Shown here one piece after another: positions 1-12,089 of a stretch of DNA of 64,000 bases. The stretch spans positions 10,313,383 to 10,377,382 of the forward strand of contig NC_135252.1 in the NCBI RefSeq assembly GCF_964204865.1, read 5' to 3'. The stretch's first letter is position 1. Each line of letters opens with the position of its first letter. The DNA is from Styela clava (Eukaryota; Chordata; Ascidiacea; Stolidobranchia; Styelidae). The translations under genes were made by a program, and so were the position numbers. The notes below the pieces were generated by a model that was not told the origin of the DNA, did not search any database, and worked only from the letters and a program-made list of their open reading frames with translations.

Positions 1-1700
1 TTATGAAATTTAATGATGCAATTATTTTTGAATTCAGGAATGGAAAAATGCAATACAAATATGAAGGGCCGTATGATTCTGCATCTCTGGTGATGTTTCT
101 TAAAAAGTATGTTGTGTGTCATATAATTTAGGGCTTGTTTATCTCAGAAAAAAGTTGACAGCAAAACTTACATTATTTCAGACCATCAAAAGAACTAGCA
201 AAAAGAAGAAAACCAACATCTTGGCAAGATTTGCCATCTGCTAACTACGGAAATGTCGAACATTTGGACAACCATACTTATGATGCATTTTTGAAAGAGC
301 ATGTAAGATTCTGCAATTTATTTTATGTTGGCTAGGTATATCACTATATCAATCATTTGATTGGTGATTATTTTCGAAGTTATCAAATACCAGTTAACCA
401 TGATAGCAATTAAAAAATGAACGAGAGCTGTTTTCAAATTTATCAGCCAGAATTTCGGAGTCACAACTAAAATTTTTTATTCAACCCAGAGGTTGGAAGC
501 GAATGTAAATTCACAACACTGTTTCCAAGACTTGCCTCAAAATGAAGATATATACAAATTGTCCAGTCCAACTCTATGTATTATCCTGCTTACAAAATCT
601 TTATTTCACAGCCAATTGCAATGATAATGTTTCATTCACCATGGTATTCACGCTGCTTAGGACTGAGAGAAGTCTTTCGTGAAGCATCGGAAAATTTGTC
701 CAGTGAAATAGGAATGGGAGCTATTGATTGTCACAGGAAACCAGAGCAAGGAAGTATGTTGTTATGTCTGTGTAATTCTGAGAAGTTGGTTGCCCAGAAC
801 TCTCTAAATACCACGGAAAAGTGATAACAAATCGCTGGATGAGAACAGAAGGGGCCTAAGTCACATTTTTTGGAATTTCGCTTTTTTCCTTATTTTGGGG
901 TTTTGAGCCAAGCTCTACTCTACGAGATGGTGGTCTTGAGATCCCGAATTTCTCAATGATAAAAATTTTAGCTGGACTTGGGACTATAATATTTTGTAGA
1001 AGTTAAGAACAGTATAAGCCTAAGTTCCAATAAGATGGACATCAGAAATAAGATGTCCGAAACTTACATACCCAATAATTTGTTCAGTGCATCTTAGGCC
1101 TAAGTCACCTTGTTTTACCTTGCATCCCATACAAAAAATTTCAGAAGTTGTTGAAAACAGAATGGGCCAAAGTCCTTTAAGGGGGTTAAAAAACATAAAG
1201 GAAGTGCCAAAAAATATTGATTACAAACAATTGGTGCATCATGCTATGCACAAGTGCCCAGCATTACACTCATATTATCATGCATGAGTTGTAATGGTAA
1301 CCAATAAAAAATAGGTCACTGGTACCATAAAATCAAGCTGCTGTTCTTGAAGGGATAAATATGGAAATATTTTTCTATCTTGAGAATGGTCATGTTCAAG
1401 TTCTAAAAATATATTGTCATCACAGTGCATAATGATAAAATTATGACCATATGCATGCTAAACCTTACTGGTAATAAAGCAGTTACACAAAATATCTCTT
1501 GCAAAACAACTGTCTATAATAAGTAATATGTTACTTATTTATTTTCAGTTATATGCTACAAATTGAAGATCAAAGAATTTCCATCTTTCAAATACTTCAA
1601 GAATGGAGAACTTCAAAGAAGTTTTGACGGAATGACTGCAAATGATTTCATTATTTTTCTTCAAGCTGAAAAAGATGGAACTCCACATGATGAATTATAA
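1..1700 (+). CDS. PDIA5-like ER thioredoxin-fold protein, 3' part (5' end outside window)
   Basis: Four exons are visible: up to 106 (frame open to the window edge), 182-302, 612-753 and 1549-1700. All have GT-AG borders and compatible phases, giving about 172 residues and stop TAA at 1698-1700. The order is the end of one thioredoxin domain (YEGPYDSASLVMFLKK), a linker (SWQDLPSANYGNVEHL), then a second domain with MIMFHSPW and FPSFKYFKNG. This matches the a-domain arrangement of PDIA5-type protein disulfide isomerases. The protein ends in HDEL, an ER-retrieval signal, so a lumenal ER location is likely. Oddity: the active-site position reads PWYSRC, where PWCGHC or PWCPHC is usual. The first cysteine of CXXC is a tyrosine, so this domain should not form the normal redox disulfide. 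It could be a non-catalytic chaperone-type domain. Upstream domains are not visible. Family call is good; exact orthology to PDIA5 is an inference. Confidence 0.82.
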
Positions 1701-1881
1701 AATGATAACAACCCCAAATCAAAATTTTATATAGGACTGAATTCCAATGCCATCTATGAAATCAAATACTTGATAGGCGCTAATTTATCTTAAATGTTCA
1801 ACCCCCCAAAAGTGCTCAAGCATTTTGACATACCCAACCTATATTCTTTTTATCAGGAGCCTAGTATCATTATGATGTTTG

Positions 1882-1887
1882 AATAAA
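1882..1887 (+). promoter_or_regulatory. Polyadenylation signal of the PDIA5-like gene
   Basis: AATAAA lies about 180 bases after the stop codon of the PDIA5-like gene. The neighbouring HACD gene converges from the other side, with its own signal about 360 bases away. Confidence 0.5.
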
Positions 1888-2247
1888 GTATGTTTCAAGC
1901 AAACCATGAATGCATTTGTGTGAGATGTCAATTTAAGACGCTCTCATGAAAGGTAGAAGAAACAAGGTTGATGAAGAGTGAAGTCAGTAGCATTGTTTGT
2001 GTCTCCAACCTAGCTAGACTATTCCATAACCTGTGGTGGTTTGGATGGATGCTAATATTATTACACAAGCAGTCCGCGTAACACATAAATAGATACTGCA
2101 TAATCGAAGGCCGCACATCCAATGTCTTGTGCGCGCACCTTACCATCCTGAAAGCCGTTTTATATTGTTACTCCTCCCTTTTAAAGTCCTAATAGAATAT
2201 CAAATCCTTCACTTAGAAATCATGAACTAAGAAGTGTGATTTGCATA

Positions 2248-2253
2248 TTTATT
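2248..2253 (-). promoter_or_regulatory. Polyadenylation signal of the HACD gene
   Basis: AATAAA on the minus strand (TTTATT on plus) lies about 210 bases after the HACD stop codon. Confidence 0.45.
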
Positions 2254-2462
2254 AATATTGAGTGAACCCTCTTATTATAAAACTAACACAAATCGTACAA
2301 AATCAATGAATAATATGAAGAAACAAAATGAAATGGATCGAATCACAGTCGGATAAGTTTTTGAAATGCTGTAAAAACAAGGAGGTTTTGTAGAGATTGC
2401 GAGGGTATAAATTAGGTGCGAACTAAAACAATAATTTGAATGAAAACTGTTCCATCACAAGA

Positions 2463-5400
2463 TTAATTTTCTTTCTTCATTTTGTCTGCAGACAAAGCTT
2501 TTTTCCTTTGTCCAAACATGTGGAAGTATAATTGTGGGAAACCTGTGCAAATGAAAGTAATAATGGTAATGTTTCTTAGATATAGAGCAACTGAGAATTA
2601 AGTAGAACTGTTATGGCCATGGCTGCAGAGTCCGGAAAAATTTGGATGCAGAATGCTATTTGACTTCTTTTATCATCATTGAATGTCTGTGATTCCATCT
2701 CTTTTTGTGAGGTATAGTTTAGTAACAGCGGTACTTATAGTGAGTGGACATGGCTCGATAATTTACTAATATGTAATTCCGGAATAATTCATCCAAAAGT
2801 CAAGTCACAATGACCTAAGTTTACGGACTGTCATCCAAGACACGCAAAACGAAATCCAGAAAGTTACACCATATACAACGTTATATTCTCTCGTTTTTTT
2901 GTGACTCTGAATCTGAAGCCCTCATTGTAACTTCATGAAATCGACCAGCAAGGTTGGAGTGGTCACAATCTTATCCTTGATTTATTAATTCATGACAGAC
3001 ACTGGGTGAAGTATGACATTAACATATATAACTGGCTTAAAAAAATTTGATTGCATGAATATTGAAGAAAATACTAATAATGAATGGCATCCTTGCATTA
3101 CCTGTAAAATATATTGGAAACAATCCAATGAGTGCATAATAATAACTGAATGAGAAGTTTGCTGCATTTGGCATTGATACTGAGTATATATTTCCATCTG
3201 CTACGAAAGGTAGAGACTTGTAAATTGTTAGGAGTTCACCCTGCAAAAGAGATTTGAATTTACGATATCTCCTGAATCTGATGTGTATTCATGTATACAC
3301 TGTATTTCTAATAAGGTTAGCAACACTACTTCAATATCTTTGCACAGGCGATGGTGGTAAAATTTGCATGTTTTTATCTAGTTACCGCGCTTTTAAGAAA
3401 GTAAACATGACTTGCGCTTGCCATTTTGGTTGAAGAGAAAATTATAATAGAAGAAATATAATTACTCACCGTTACTCCCAATGGGTAAAGAACAATGAAG
3501 AGAGTGTATCTGAAATACACATGAAATATTTTTTAGTTCATGTATGTATGATGTTAGAATTTGAGCTTTATGAAAAAGAATATTTCAGGTCTTTGTTTGC
3601 TAAATTAGTATTGAAACAAAAGCTTAGATAATTCAATTACCGTACATGGCTCAAATAGATTGGGATGGCAAGATCAAGAAGTTAAAATCCATCAATGTGT
3701 ATTTATTCTGTTTGTTGGACAAGAACCATGAAACATATTCAAACTTGTCTATGCTCTCTTGTAAAGTTTTCAATTTTAGGGTAAGCTGTTGTTCCAGTGA
3801 AAAAGAGCAAATATTGACAGAAAATCTCACCTGAGCCACACGATAGGAAATGGAGACGATCCGAGAAGATGGAATGTGTAAAAGCCATATCGAATAATTT
3901 CAGTAATTGTCCATGCCACCATGAACATTGCAACACTTGTTGAATCTTGCACCTGTAAAGAAACGTAGTCATCATATAAATTTAGATTTGCAAATTCTGA
4001 TTCAGGACAAGATCAGCAAAAATATGATTCTATTTTATGGTGCTTCAAAAATTATATATTTCAACTAAAGTTATACGTTAATGACATGAATTGTGGTATG
4101 TTATTTCAACTGAAGCTAAGTCCTTTAATGCTTTATATTTCAAAAGAAAATATAGTTAATTGAAATATTGCTTGTTGTGGAATACTACGATGACACTATC
4201 ACAAAGTAAACATCTGATTGTCACACTAAGTTAATTAGGAAACATTCAATGAATGATGTTGAGTAGTACCTGATAAACTGGTTCAACGATCATCCACAAA
4301 AGTCCAACTCTTGAAAACACCTGAACTGTTGTAAGGATGACATTGCTTCGTACTATTCCTATTGCTGCATGCAAAATCTGGTACAAAATAAATTAAAATT
4401 TCCATGTCATATATATACAGATCATACAAATAATGACGGAGGAAAATTTTTCAAGTTCAACATTAAACTACATATCTATTTATCAAAATGGTATATTTGA
4501 CAGCTCTTTATATCGGCAACATCACATTAATTTAACTATTCATCAAATTGATATAATAAGGAAATATGTATCGTAATTAGAACAAATGCGAAATAACATA
4601 CATACCTCAAATAATGCACATGTTTGGAAAAACAACAATTGTCTTTGCATTTGTATGTAGAGACCTTTTATTGTTCTGTGTTTCCATACATGCATAAACA
4701 TCCCGATACCAATTGCCAGCCATCTGAAAATTATAAAATGATGCTCGCTCAGACATATGTTTTAAACCAGGGGTTCCCAAACTTTATTGGCCGCGGGCCA
4801 AAATTAGAATCGGAAAGATGTTCGCGGGCCGAAAGAATGTAGCGCCCAAGAGTGGATTCACTTTCATTTGACATTGTTTTGAAATATGTTTGTTTGACTC
4901 ATAATGGCGCTTAACGTTGTATTCCTTCAGAACTGGAATAGTTCGTTGGCAAAGAAGACAAATCTCTAAAGTTTGATTCTTTTCAATGGAGAAATTGGAA
5001 CACTGACATTTATCCAAGAAACGTTAGTTTTCTGAATCTAGTTTTCGTTTGATTTCTGACATCTTTAAGCTTTCCTATATGGCTGATAACTAGATTACTG
5101 TCCTTTGTAATCCTAACACCGGTACCTATAATTGATATACTGGCATAATTGAATTGTTACGAACGATAAACACGTGCTTGAACTCTGATAATGACATAAA
5201 TTAGCGGTATCTAGATCGCAAAATGGTAGAAATAAAATCTGTTGAACACTATTTCAGGTAAGCTCGGCGGGCCGGATTTGGCACGGGGGCCGCGGTTTGG
5301 GAACCCCTGTTTTAAACAATTAGCCTACTACATAAAGATTTAAATCACATATGAGACTGATAATATGACAGTTTTATTCAATGAATCACAATTTCACTAG

Positions 5401-5984
5401 ATTAATCGTGCATTGCTCAAGAATACAATCTAATAAGAATCCCTAGCATAGAATTAATATAAATTATTAGAGCTCTACCGTTATTATGTGTGGTTATATG
5501 TATGTGTGTGTATTTAGAAATCACATATTGAAACACTATAATTTGTAATATTTATTATTACTGAAACACAAAACTTGGTCCTGCAACATGCAACCATAAT
5601 TGGTAGTACTCTATCCAATTCAAGAGTCCTGCTAGCTGCTACACACTAACACAAATGTATTTCGGTTACATTTCATCTGACCAAATTCAGACAAGCAGTT
5701 TACAACAATGGCAAGAAATGAACAATCATTTAGTTAGATAAATAACTTTGTTTGAAATGAAAATCTCAAATTAATTATGACGAAACAATGAATAAACATT
5801 TAATTTATATTTAGCCTTAGAAATAATGATGGGAAAAGCCTATAAAATATCCTGCTGAGCAAGTTCAAATTCCGAGTAATATAGACAAAATACAGCATTC
5901 TCACCCTGCCATCATTGCTATGTTGTAAGTTAGAAGCCATCCCTGCGTAACTGAGTTGGTTTTCTCATGCTTATCTTTCGTCAT
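2463..5984 (-). CDS. HACD: Very-long-chain (3R)-3-hydroxyacyl-CoA dehydratase (HACD/PHS1 family)
   Basis: Seven coding exons, read right to left: 5984-5905, 4723-4606, 4377-4270, 3952-3831, 3509-3470, 3240-3102, 2542-2463. All borders are GT-AG and phases agree, giving 228 residues. The enzyme performs the third step of very-long-chain fatty acid elongation in the ER membrane, dehydrating 3-hydroxyacyl-CoA to trans-2-enoyl-CoA. Family landmarks: FFQT before the second membrane segment, VAWTITEIIRYGFYTF, YTLFIVLYPLGVTGELLTIY, and FPQLYFHM near the end. The catalytic pair known from yeast PHS1 (Tyr, then Glu seven residues later) is present as the Y of LYPLG and the E of GELL. An intron separates them (Tyr in exon 3470-3509, Glu in 3102-3240). 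The C terminus KKEN fits a KKXX ER-retrieval signal. Length is slightly shorter than vertebrate HACD1/2. Which paralogue (1 or 2) cannot be decided. Confidence 0.93.
4768..5309 (-). mobile_element. Non-autonomous hAT transposon remnant with BED zinc-finger fragment
   Basis: A 542-bp insertion in the first HACD intron. Ends are inverted: CAGGGGTTCCCAAAC at the left and its reverse complement at the right (15 bp). It is flanked by a perfect 8-bp target duplication TTTTAAAC at 4760-4767 and 5310-5317, the size typical of hAT elements. A minus-strand open frame inside (4784-5017) contains ICLLCQRTIPVLKEY followed by KRHYESNKH. This is the C-x2-C...H-x4-H pattern of the BED zinc finger at the N terminus of hAT transposases. 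The catalytic core is absent, so it is a deletion derivative. Confidence 0.85.
5575..5712 (-). repeat. Dispersed repeat, degraded copy (hammerhead-like family)
   Basis: On the minus strand this carries ACATTTGTGTTAGTGTG and an upstream GTCTGA...GGTCAGATGAAA, matching better copies near 23757 and 50123-50350. The region corresponding to the CTGAGGAAGTC arm is partly deleted, so this is an older copy. It lies in the HACD first intron. Confidence 0.6.
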
Positions 5985-7257
5985 TTTAAATAATCTAGTG
6001 TAGTTATTCGCGAACACACATTCAATGTGCTAGAAACAATGAGTGCTCAATCTGCAACAAAATCAACTTGAATTACCACCAATAGGTTCATCATCACAGT
6101 CATTAACACTTATTAATTAAATTAAAGACATAAGACTGTCAAAAGTTCAGCAATTTAGGAAAGAGAAGCAGTGCGAAATATTTTAAGGTGTTAGATCGGC
6201 TGGTATGCTAAATACCTCTTTCTAATATTCCATGAAAACATAACTATACTTTCATCAAAAGGCTATAACCTATATATGATGTACAATTTTACTAAAGCTC
6301 CATTATTATATGTTTCAGTTCCTTACAAAAGTCCATAACTGTGAGTATAATAATGACATGAACCAATCAAATATCGCAGAAGACTTTAACACAAAAAATA
6401 ATCTTTTATACAGTTATCTAGTTCAAACTTTTTCTCGAGCTCTATATTGAGAAGACAGAAGTTTGCAATGACACATAACCATCAATTCTAAGAATCAAAT
6501 TCTACTTTTGCAAAATGAACAAACTTGAAATCAACCGTAACTTATGATGATAGCACTTTTGGTATTGTCATATAAATGCTATGTATATATGCATTTAATT
6601 AAGAAAATAAATTAATAAAAAATTTCCTAAAAAAGCATAAACCTAAATTTGAATGCATAATAAGTTAATAACCTCCTATCAAATTAGTAAACGTATTGAA
6701 ATACTTTTAGTACAAAGTACACAAAAAAAGTGAGAGAATGAGAGTATCTAACATTGATAACAGAACAGTTACAGATGTAACAGTTCAAAATGGTGTTCAA
6801 AATTCAAATTAATTCTATATTGATTTCTGAAAATTTTTTTGTATAAAATTTGCATTTCCAACAGCAAAATTATCATTTAGGTATTTTGCTATATAACATA
6901 ATTTTGCTGCAAAGTACACCAATTTCAAATTTTGCACATTCCTGTAATTGAAGAGTACACATGAGGAAAACTGGACTACTTTTATGGCCTTGCCTAGTGT
7001 ACAACTAAACATAAATTATCTCAGCCATGAAGGTCATAGTTGAAATAGGAAATATATCAAAATCATAAGACTCAAATTATGTTTTTTTCTGATCCGTGGA
7101 ACATGCAGAACATTCAAAAATATAAGACACCTCAGAATATTAATCTTTTGGTGAAGATAATTGAAACTGAAACTAAGTTTTTGCATTGTAATTGGAAAAA
7201 ATAACTGGTGAATCTGACAATACTAAGAAATTAATCTATCGACATAAAAATTACTTA
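5985..7257. other. Intergenic stretch between HACD and the carnitine carrier
   Basis: No coding region recognised. It should hold the HACD promoter/5' UTR and the 3' UTR of the carnitine carrier, both on the minus strand. I see only AT-rich sequence and short random open frames. Confidence 0.5.
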
Positions 7258-8157
7258 TTAGGACGGAGGTACAAGTTTATTCAGGAATTTTAGTGCAAGT
7301 TCGTAACCCATAAAACAGCAAGCATTAGCTGGGAATGCTCTTAACATAACAGGTACAAAACCTTTATACATTCCTTTGAAACCATCAGTACGCATCACAT
7401 CTTTAACAACAGACATTACACCAGAGTACTTTCCATCAGGTGCGGTCTGAAATTTTGACTTCAAGACATCAGGTGGTATAGCAACAGCCCAATTGAAAAT
7501 CCCAGCCATTCCACCAGCAAAAAGCACACTTCCTACACTCAGTTCAGAGGGGTCTTTACCAGCTGGAGTAAGAACGTTCTTAAGCCATTCATAGCTGGCA
7601 AAATACATACCACTTGCTGGTACATCTCTGCAGAGAGTAAGAATCGTTCCCCTGTAAATACTCCTAATACCACCAGTTTGGTACAGCTTTTTTGCACAAT
7701 CAACTGGTCCTTTGTATTTAATCTCTCCTGATCCTTGTTGGATTTGTAAGAGGCATTTAATTCTTTCACCTGGTGCCATTATGACAGTGGTTAATACACC
7801 AGCGACTCCTCCAGAAACGAAAAGCTTCGACAATGAAAGTTTCTCAGACTGGTCTCCTGTTACTGAACGAACGAGATCTTTTCCAACACCAAAGCCAAAA
7901 AAACTAAGAGCAAAGATTGGAGTAACGCCAACGATGGGAGCACCCATTCCCTTATATAATCCTTTAGGGCCTTCATTCTTAACAGTCTTGATAAAACAGT
8001 CCCAAGTACCTCTATACAATGCTGCTTCACCAGGCTTGGGAGCAGGCATAGTTTGAAGACGAACTTTAATGGTATCAAGAGGATGACCACTGGCTACAGC
8101 ACAAACACCGCCAACTCCTCCAGCAATAAAATTTTTCCATGCACTTTGCTCGGCCAT
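7258..8157 (-). CDS. SLC25A20: Mitochondrial carnitine/acylcarnitine carrier (SLC25A20 type)
   Basis: A single uninterrupted frame of 299 residues, the normal length of this carrier (about 300). It exchanges acylcarnitines for free carnitine across the inner mitochondrial membrane, feeding fatty acids to beta-oxidation. Three mitochondrial carrier signatures are visible, one per repeat: [24 protein letters not shown] and [14 protein letters not shown]. The second (APGERIK) and third (PPDVLKS) are characteristic of carnitine carriers, as are [10 protein letters not shown] and [14 protein letters not shown]. Start ATG at 8157-8155, stop at 7260-7258. The coding region has no intron, unlike all other recognised genes here, so it could be a retrocopy. 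The frame is intact and key residues are kept, so it looks functional. It lies upstream of HACD on the same strand. Confidence 0.96.
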   Translation of the reverse strand: MAEQSAWKNFIAGGVGGVCAVASGHPLDTIKVRLQTMPAPKPGEAALYRGTWDCFIKTVKNEGPKGLYKGMGAPIVGVTPIFALSFFGFGVGKDLVRSVTGDQSEKLSLSKLFVSGGVAGVLTTVIMAPGERIKCLLQIQQGSGEIKYKGPVDCAKKLYQTGGIRSIYRGTILTLCRDVPASGMYFASYEWLKNVLTPAGKDPSELSVGSVLFAGGMAGIFNWAVAIPPDVLKSKFQTAPDGKYSGVMSVVKDVMRTDGFKGMYKGFVPVMLRAFPANACCFMGYELALKFLNKLVPPS

Positions 8158-10140
8158 TTTGAAAAATAAGGAAGGAAAAACTGATGTTTGAAACTCAGGA
8201 AGACTAACCTAATTCTGTTTTACATGAAATACAGATGTGAATATGGAAGAATAGCAATTAACATAAGAACAAAAATAATTTTTGCTGGATGCAGGGATGT
8301 GATAATATATTAATTTCAACCATAAATCTTTAATTAGAAATGCAGAGCTTGGTAATCCAATATACCAGCATACTATATTCTGATACTGTTTATTTTTATT
8401 AAAAATATCTGTATTTTTTCATTAAAAATATCTGTATTAAAAATATCTGAAAATGCTGTATTTTAGGCCATATATTTACCACCAAATTATACCTATTTCT
8501 AACATTTCTGCCTTTATAAATATGATCATTCATGATTTGTCAATATGAATTAATAAAAATGTTAAAGTGTTAAGTGTGTGAAAATCAGACCTATAAGGAG
8601 CGTCATCATTTTTATTAGGTCACAAGTTAACTAGAAATGAGGAGGATTAAAAAAATTTATCACATAACCGCACATCTACGAATGTGTAACCATATAGGCA
8701 ACTGTATTGCTGCGTACGGTATTAATGCAATGACAGAATGGAGGTTGAACATAAAAACTACCTCATGTCTAGGAGTCAAGAAAAAATTAGGAAAGAAATT
8801 TCAAAAACAGTACAAGAAATATTTCAGTATTTACTAATTTCTACCAATTAGTCTATATGCTCGAAAAAATCAAAGTAGGATACAATAATTTCCTGTATAA
8901 TGGAGAAGAACGTCACTTCTACTAGACTACTGGTAAAAGAGGTCTCGCGAAGTGAACTTCGTAACTGCTTAAATAAGGCCAAACAAAATGTGATGTAAAA
9001 TTTTATATTTTTTTTTTAAAAAAACTTTGTCTGGCGCAAAATCAAATTCTTGACAGACGAGTTTATTTAAAATCAAACCTATTCAATTTTCAACGACAAA
9101 GGTATGTCTCATGCCAAATACGATATAGCGTTCTGCTCAATACAGACTTTCATTTTAAAAAATAAATTGAAATTTCAACTGTTTTTTCACAACACATTTT
9201 TGTTGGCGTTATTTAAACAGTTAACATTACAGCATTTTTGTTTGGTATTACTGTATTATTTAAATCAGTTAACATTACGGCATTTTCTTTGGCTGCGCTA
9301 GACTAGTAGAAGATCCTTCATTCGGGGAAATCTGGGATGACAATAGAAATATTAGATACTGAAATATGAATTTTCTAACCTTCAGACCTTAATTTCAATA
9401 TTGATGGGTAAACATAAACTTCTGAGTACGGCACACTATCCCGAATCCGGATTTGCGTCTACATTCCGGAAGAGCCAAAATATGAATAGGCGTCTGTGAA
9501 ACGGGGGGCGTCGAGTCGTCTGCGAGCTCGATGCGTGAGAACGTCAGATGTCTGGATATGACGTCAAAGAAAGTCACGCACAGATCGGCACGGCTCTCGA
9601 ATTTTGCTAATTTGATTTTCGTTTTTTTACCGATGTATACTGACCTATTTATGGTTAGATATACGATGTATTTCTGAATCATTATATTCAGTCTACTGTT
9701 GGTAGTGCCTAATTAAAATAATGTCGCGTAAATGCAAACGTCTGTGAATAAAATAATTACTTTTAAATAATATCAAGAGATTACAAAATTAGGCGTTTCG
9801 ATTAATACGTCTACGAGTCCAACTAATTTTATTATAAGTGTTTGTGACTACATGACATCGTTTGAATTGTCGTATAACGAAGTCAAAACGATGCACGATA
9901 TCGAAGTTTTTTTTTCAATAGTTAAATTAATATCGATAGTGAAACTTTGTATGCCCGTTAATACCTGTAATTACAACAATTTAACATAGCATCTTCGGTT
10001 ATTTAGAACTGAAACTTCCAGAACGCACAACGATTACGAATTACGATATCATTTAATAATTATATTCCAGATTTTTATTTAAATTTGAGCGTCAACAATC
10101 CATAGTAAAATAAAAGCCTCGATGATTAATTGGATTAAAC
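8158..10140. other. Gene-free stretch upstream of the carnitine carrier
   Basis: No coding region supported. Should include the carrier promoter. A short direct repeat is seen at about 9209-9297: two copies, 50 bp apart, built around CAGTTAACATTAC. A more CG-rich patch with TGACGTCA-like sites lies at about 9450-9600. A 12-bp motif AGTACGGCACAC at 9425-9436 has its exact reverse complement at 11394-11405. Confidence 0.45.
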
Positions 10141-10149
10141 TATTTTGCC

Positions 10150-10915
10150 AATTTGATTCTTGTTTTTCACAGACTACGCAAGTTGATCATTTGCGGCATA
10201 CGAATGCATCAATGCGGCATTATATTAATTTGATTCTTGTTTTTCACCTATCTATTCTTGCATAAATCACGCAAATTAACATTTGCGGTATATGATTGCC
10301 TCGACGTGGCATTGAATTAAAATATTCTCGTATTCCGTATACTTCGAAGTTAAACATTCGCGACATATGAATGTATCAATGCCGCATTATATTAGTTTGA
10401 ATCTTGTTTTTCATCGATCTATACTAGTATAAATTACGCAAATTGAACATTTGCGGCATATGAATACATCGATGCGGCATGATATTACATTATTTTGCTA
10501 ACTTGATTCTTGTTTCTTGCCGATCTATTATTGTGTAAATTACGCAAGTTGATCATTTGCGGCATATGAATTAAATTATTTTCGTTTAGATCAACATTTG
10601 TGGCATATGAATGCCTCGATGTGGCATTGAATTAAATTATTCTCGTATACCGTAACTTTCGAAGTTAAACATTTGCGGCATATGAATGTATCGATGGGAC
10701 ATTATATTATTTTGAATCTTGTTTTTTACCGATCTATACTAGTATAAATAATGCAAACTGAACATTTGCGGCATATGAATACATCGATGTGGCATTATAT
10801 TAAGTTATTTTGCTAATTTGATTCTCGTTTTTCGCCGATCTATTCTTGTATAAATTACGCAAGTTGCACATTTTTCGGCATATGAATGTCTCGTTGCGGC
10901 ATTAGATTAAATTAT
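10150..10915. repeat. Higher-order tandem repeat (satellite-like)
   Basis: Nine diverged copies of a core around TTTGCGGCATATGAAT followed by ATCGATGCGGCATTATATTA. The GCGG of successive copies lies near 10193, 10285, 10360, 10453, 10559, 10600, 10675, 10768 and 10875. Spacings run 92, 75, 93, 106, 41, 75, 93, 107, so a block of about 315 bp (75+93+106+41) is itself repeated. That is a higher-order repeat of several monomer types. The core contains palindromes CATATG and ATCGAT. Confidence 0.8.
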
Positions 10916-10999
10916 TGCTTTAGAACTAATTCATCTAATGCTATATCGAGGCATTAATTTTACTGTTTATCGATTGTGTGTTATCAAAATGTAATTTTT

Positions 11000-12081
11000 A
11001 TTATCTCTGATCCATTTATTATCGTTAACACGCCATCCTATCTACATTGAAAATGAGAGAAACACGGCACGCCAAGGTTTACGTCGAGGAACGGCCGATG
11101 CGTGCCTGCGTGCGTCGATTGAAATTCAGTGACGTCACACGCCGTCAATCGTTTTTTGCTCATTTCTCTCGAACGCACTGGTAAAATTTTTTTTACATCG
11201 GTAGATCTGATTATTTTTTCACGAGGAATTCAATGGTGATGGTTTTAGATTGCGCTTTTTGTTAGTTTACTGCGCAGCTTCAATTTATCGATATCGGGAG
11301 ACAAAATCCGCCAGACGTCCATCGAAGGAGGGATATTCGATCACCGTTAAAATAGGTTTCTCTAAAACGAGAGATTGTCTCTCGATCTGTAAAGTGTGCC
11401 GTACTTTAAGTCTGAGATCTGAGACTTGACAAAGTGTTTAAAAATCCGAACACGTCGAAAATATTGTCTACCAGTATCGCTATCAGGCTATACCGGTACC
11501 ATGATTATTGCTAAACTATACTGAATGTTTTAAAAAATGTCTGACTTAAAAAGGGAAATCCTTGTCAGAAAAATTGAAGTTGTTGCAGAATTGTACCGGT
11601 ACCGTTTCATGAAAATATTTCCAATACTGCAATACCATAAATATAAAGCAAATATCGTAACCCAGGTACATTAATTTATTAATTAGAGCCTCATTCACAG
11701 TCTGGGAATTTACATTGCAACACTTTCAGACTTTCCTTTCGGCTTATCCACCACATTTCTGCACGCAGACATGACCTTTGGACTGCAATAACGATAGTGA
11801 AAAACGATACCTGATACGTAGGTACCGGTAGGCGATCTCAAAATGATCGAGCGATAAGAAATAATGGAATTTGGTCTCTGATTCAACTCGCTCATACAGT
11901 TATAAAGGTATATTTAGGATGCATATTACAATTCACAACTTGGCCTGCGCATGATGTCCGGGGTCTGGGCTAACGCGCAAGATATATAAGTCGAGTATAC
12001 ATTCGGTATGATCCGAGTTCGCCACTAGTGGGAATTATTGAGACACTACTAACATGGTACACTATAAATACACCTCAATGG
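11000..12081. other. Gene-free stretch with CG-rich patch
   Basis: No gene recognised. At about 11060-11170 the sequence is richer in CG and contains the palindrome TGACGTCA, a CRE-type site. This could be promoter-like, but no transcript can be assigned. The right copy of the 12-bp inverted motif (GTGTGCCGTACT, 11394-11405) is here. Confidence 0.35.
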
Positions 12082-12089
12082 ATTGTACG

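Noticed and set aside
7539..8090. Other frames overlapping the carnitine carrier
   Set aside because: Shadows of the clearly conserved 299-residue frame.
10150..10915. CRISPR-like array
   Set aside because: The cores are diverged, the spacing follows a repeating series and the spacers are themselves similar. It is a eukaryotic tandem repeat.
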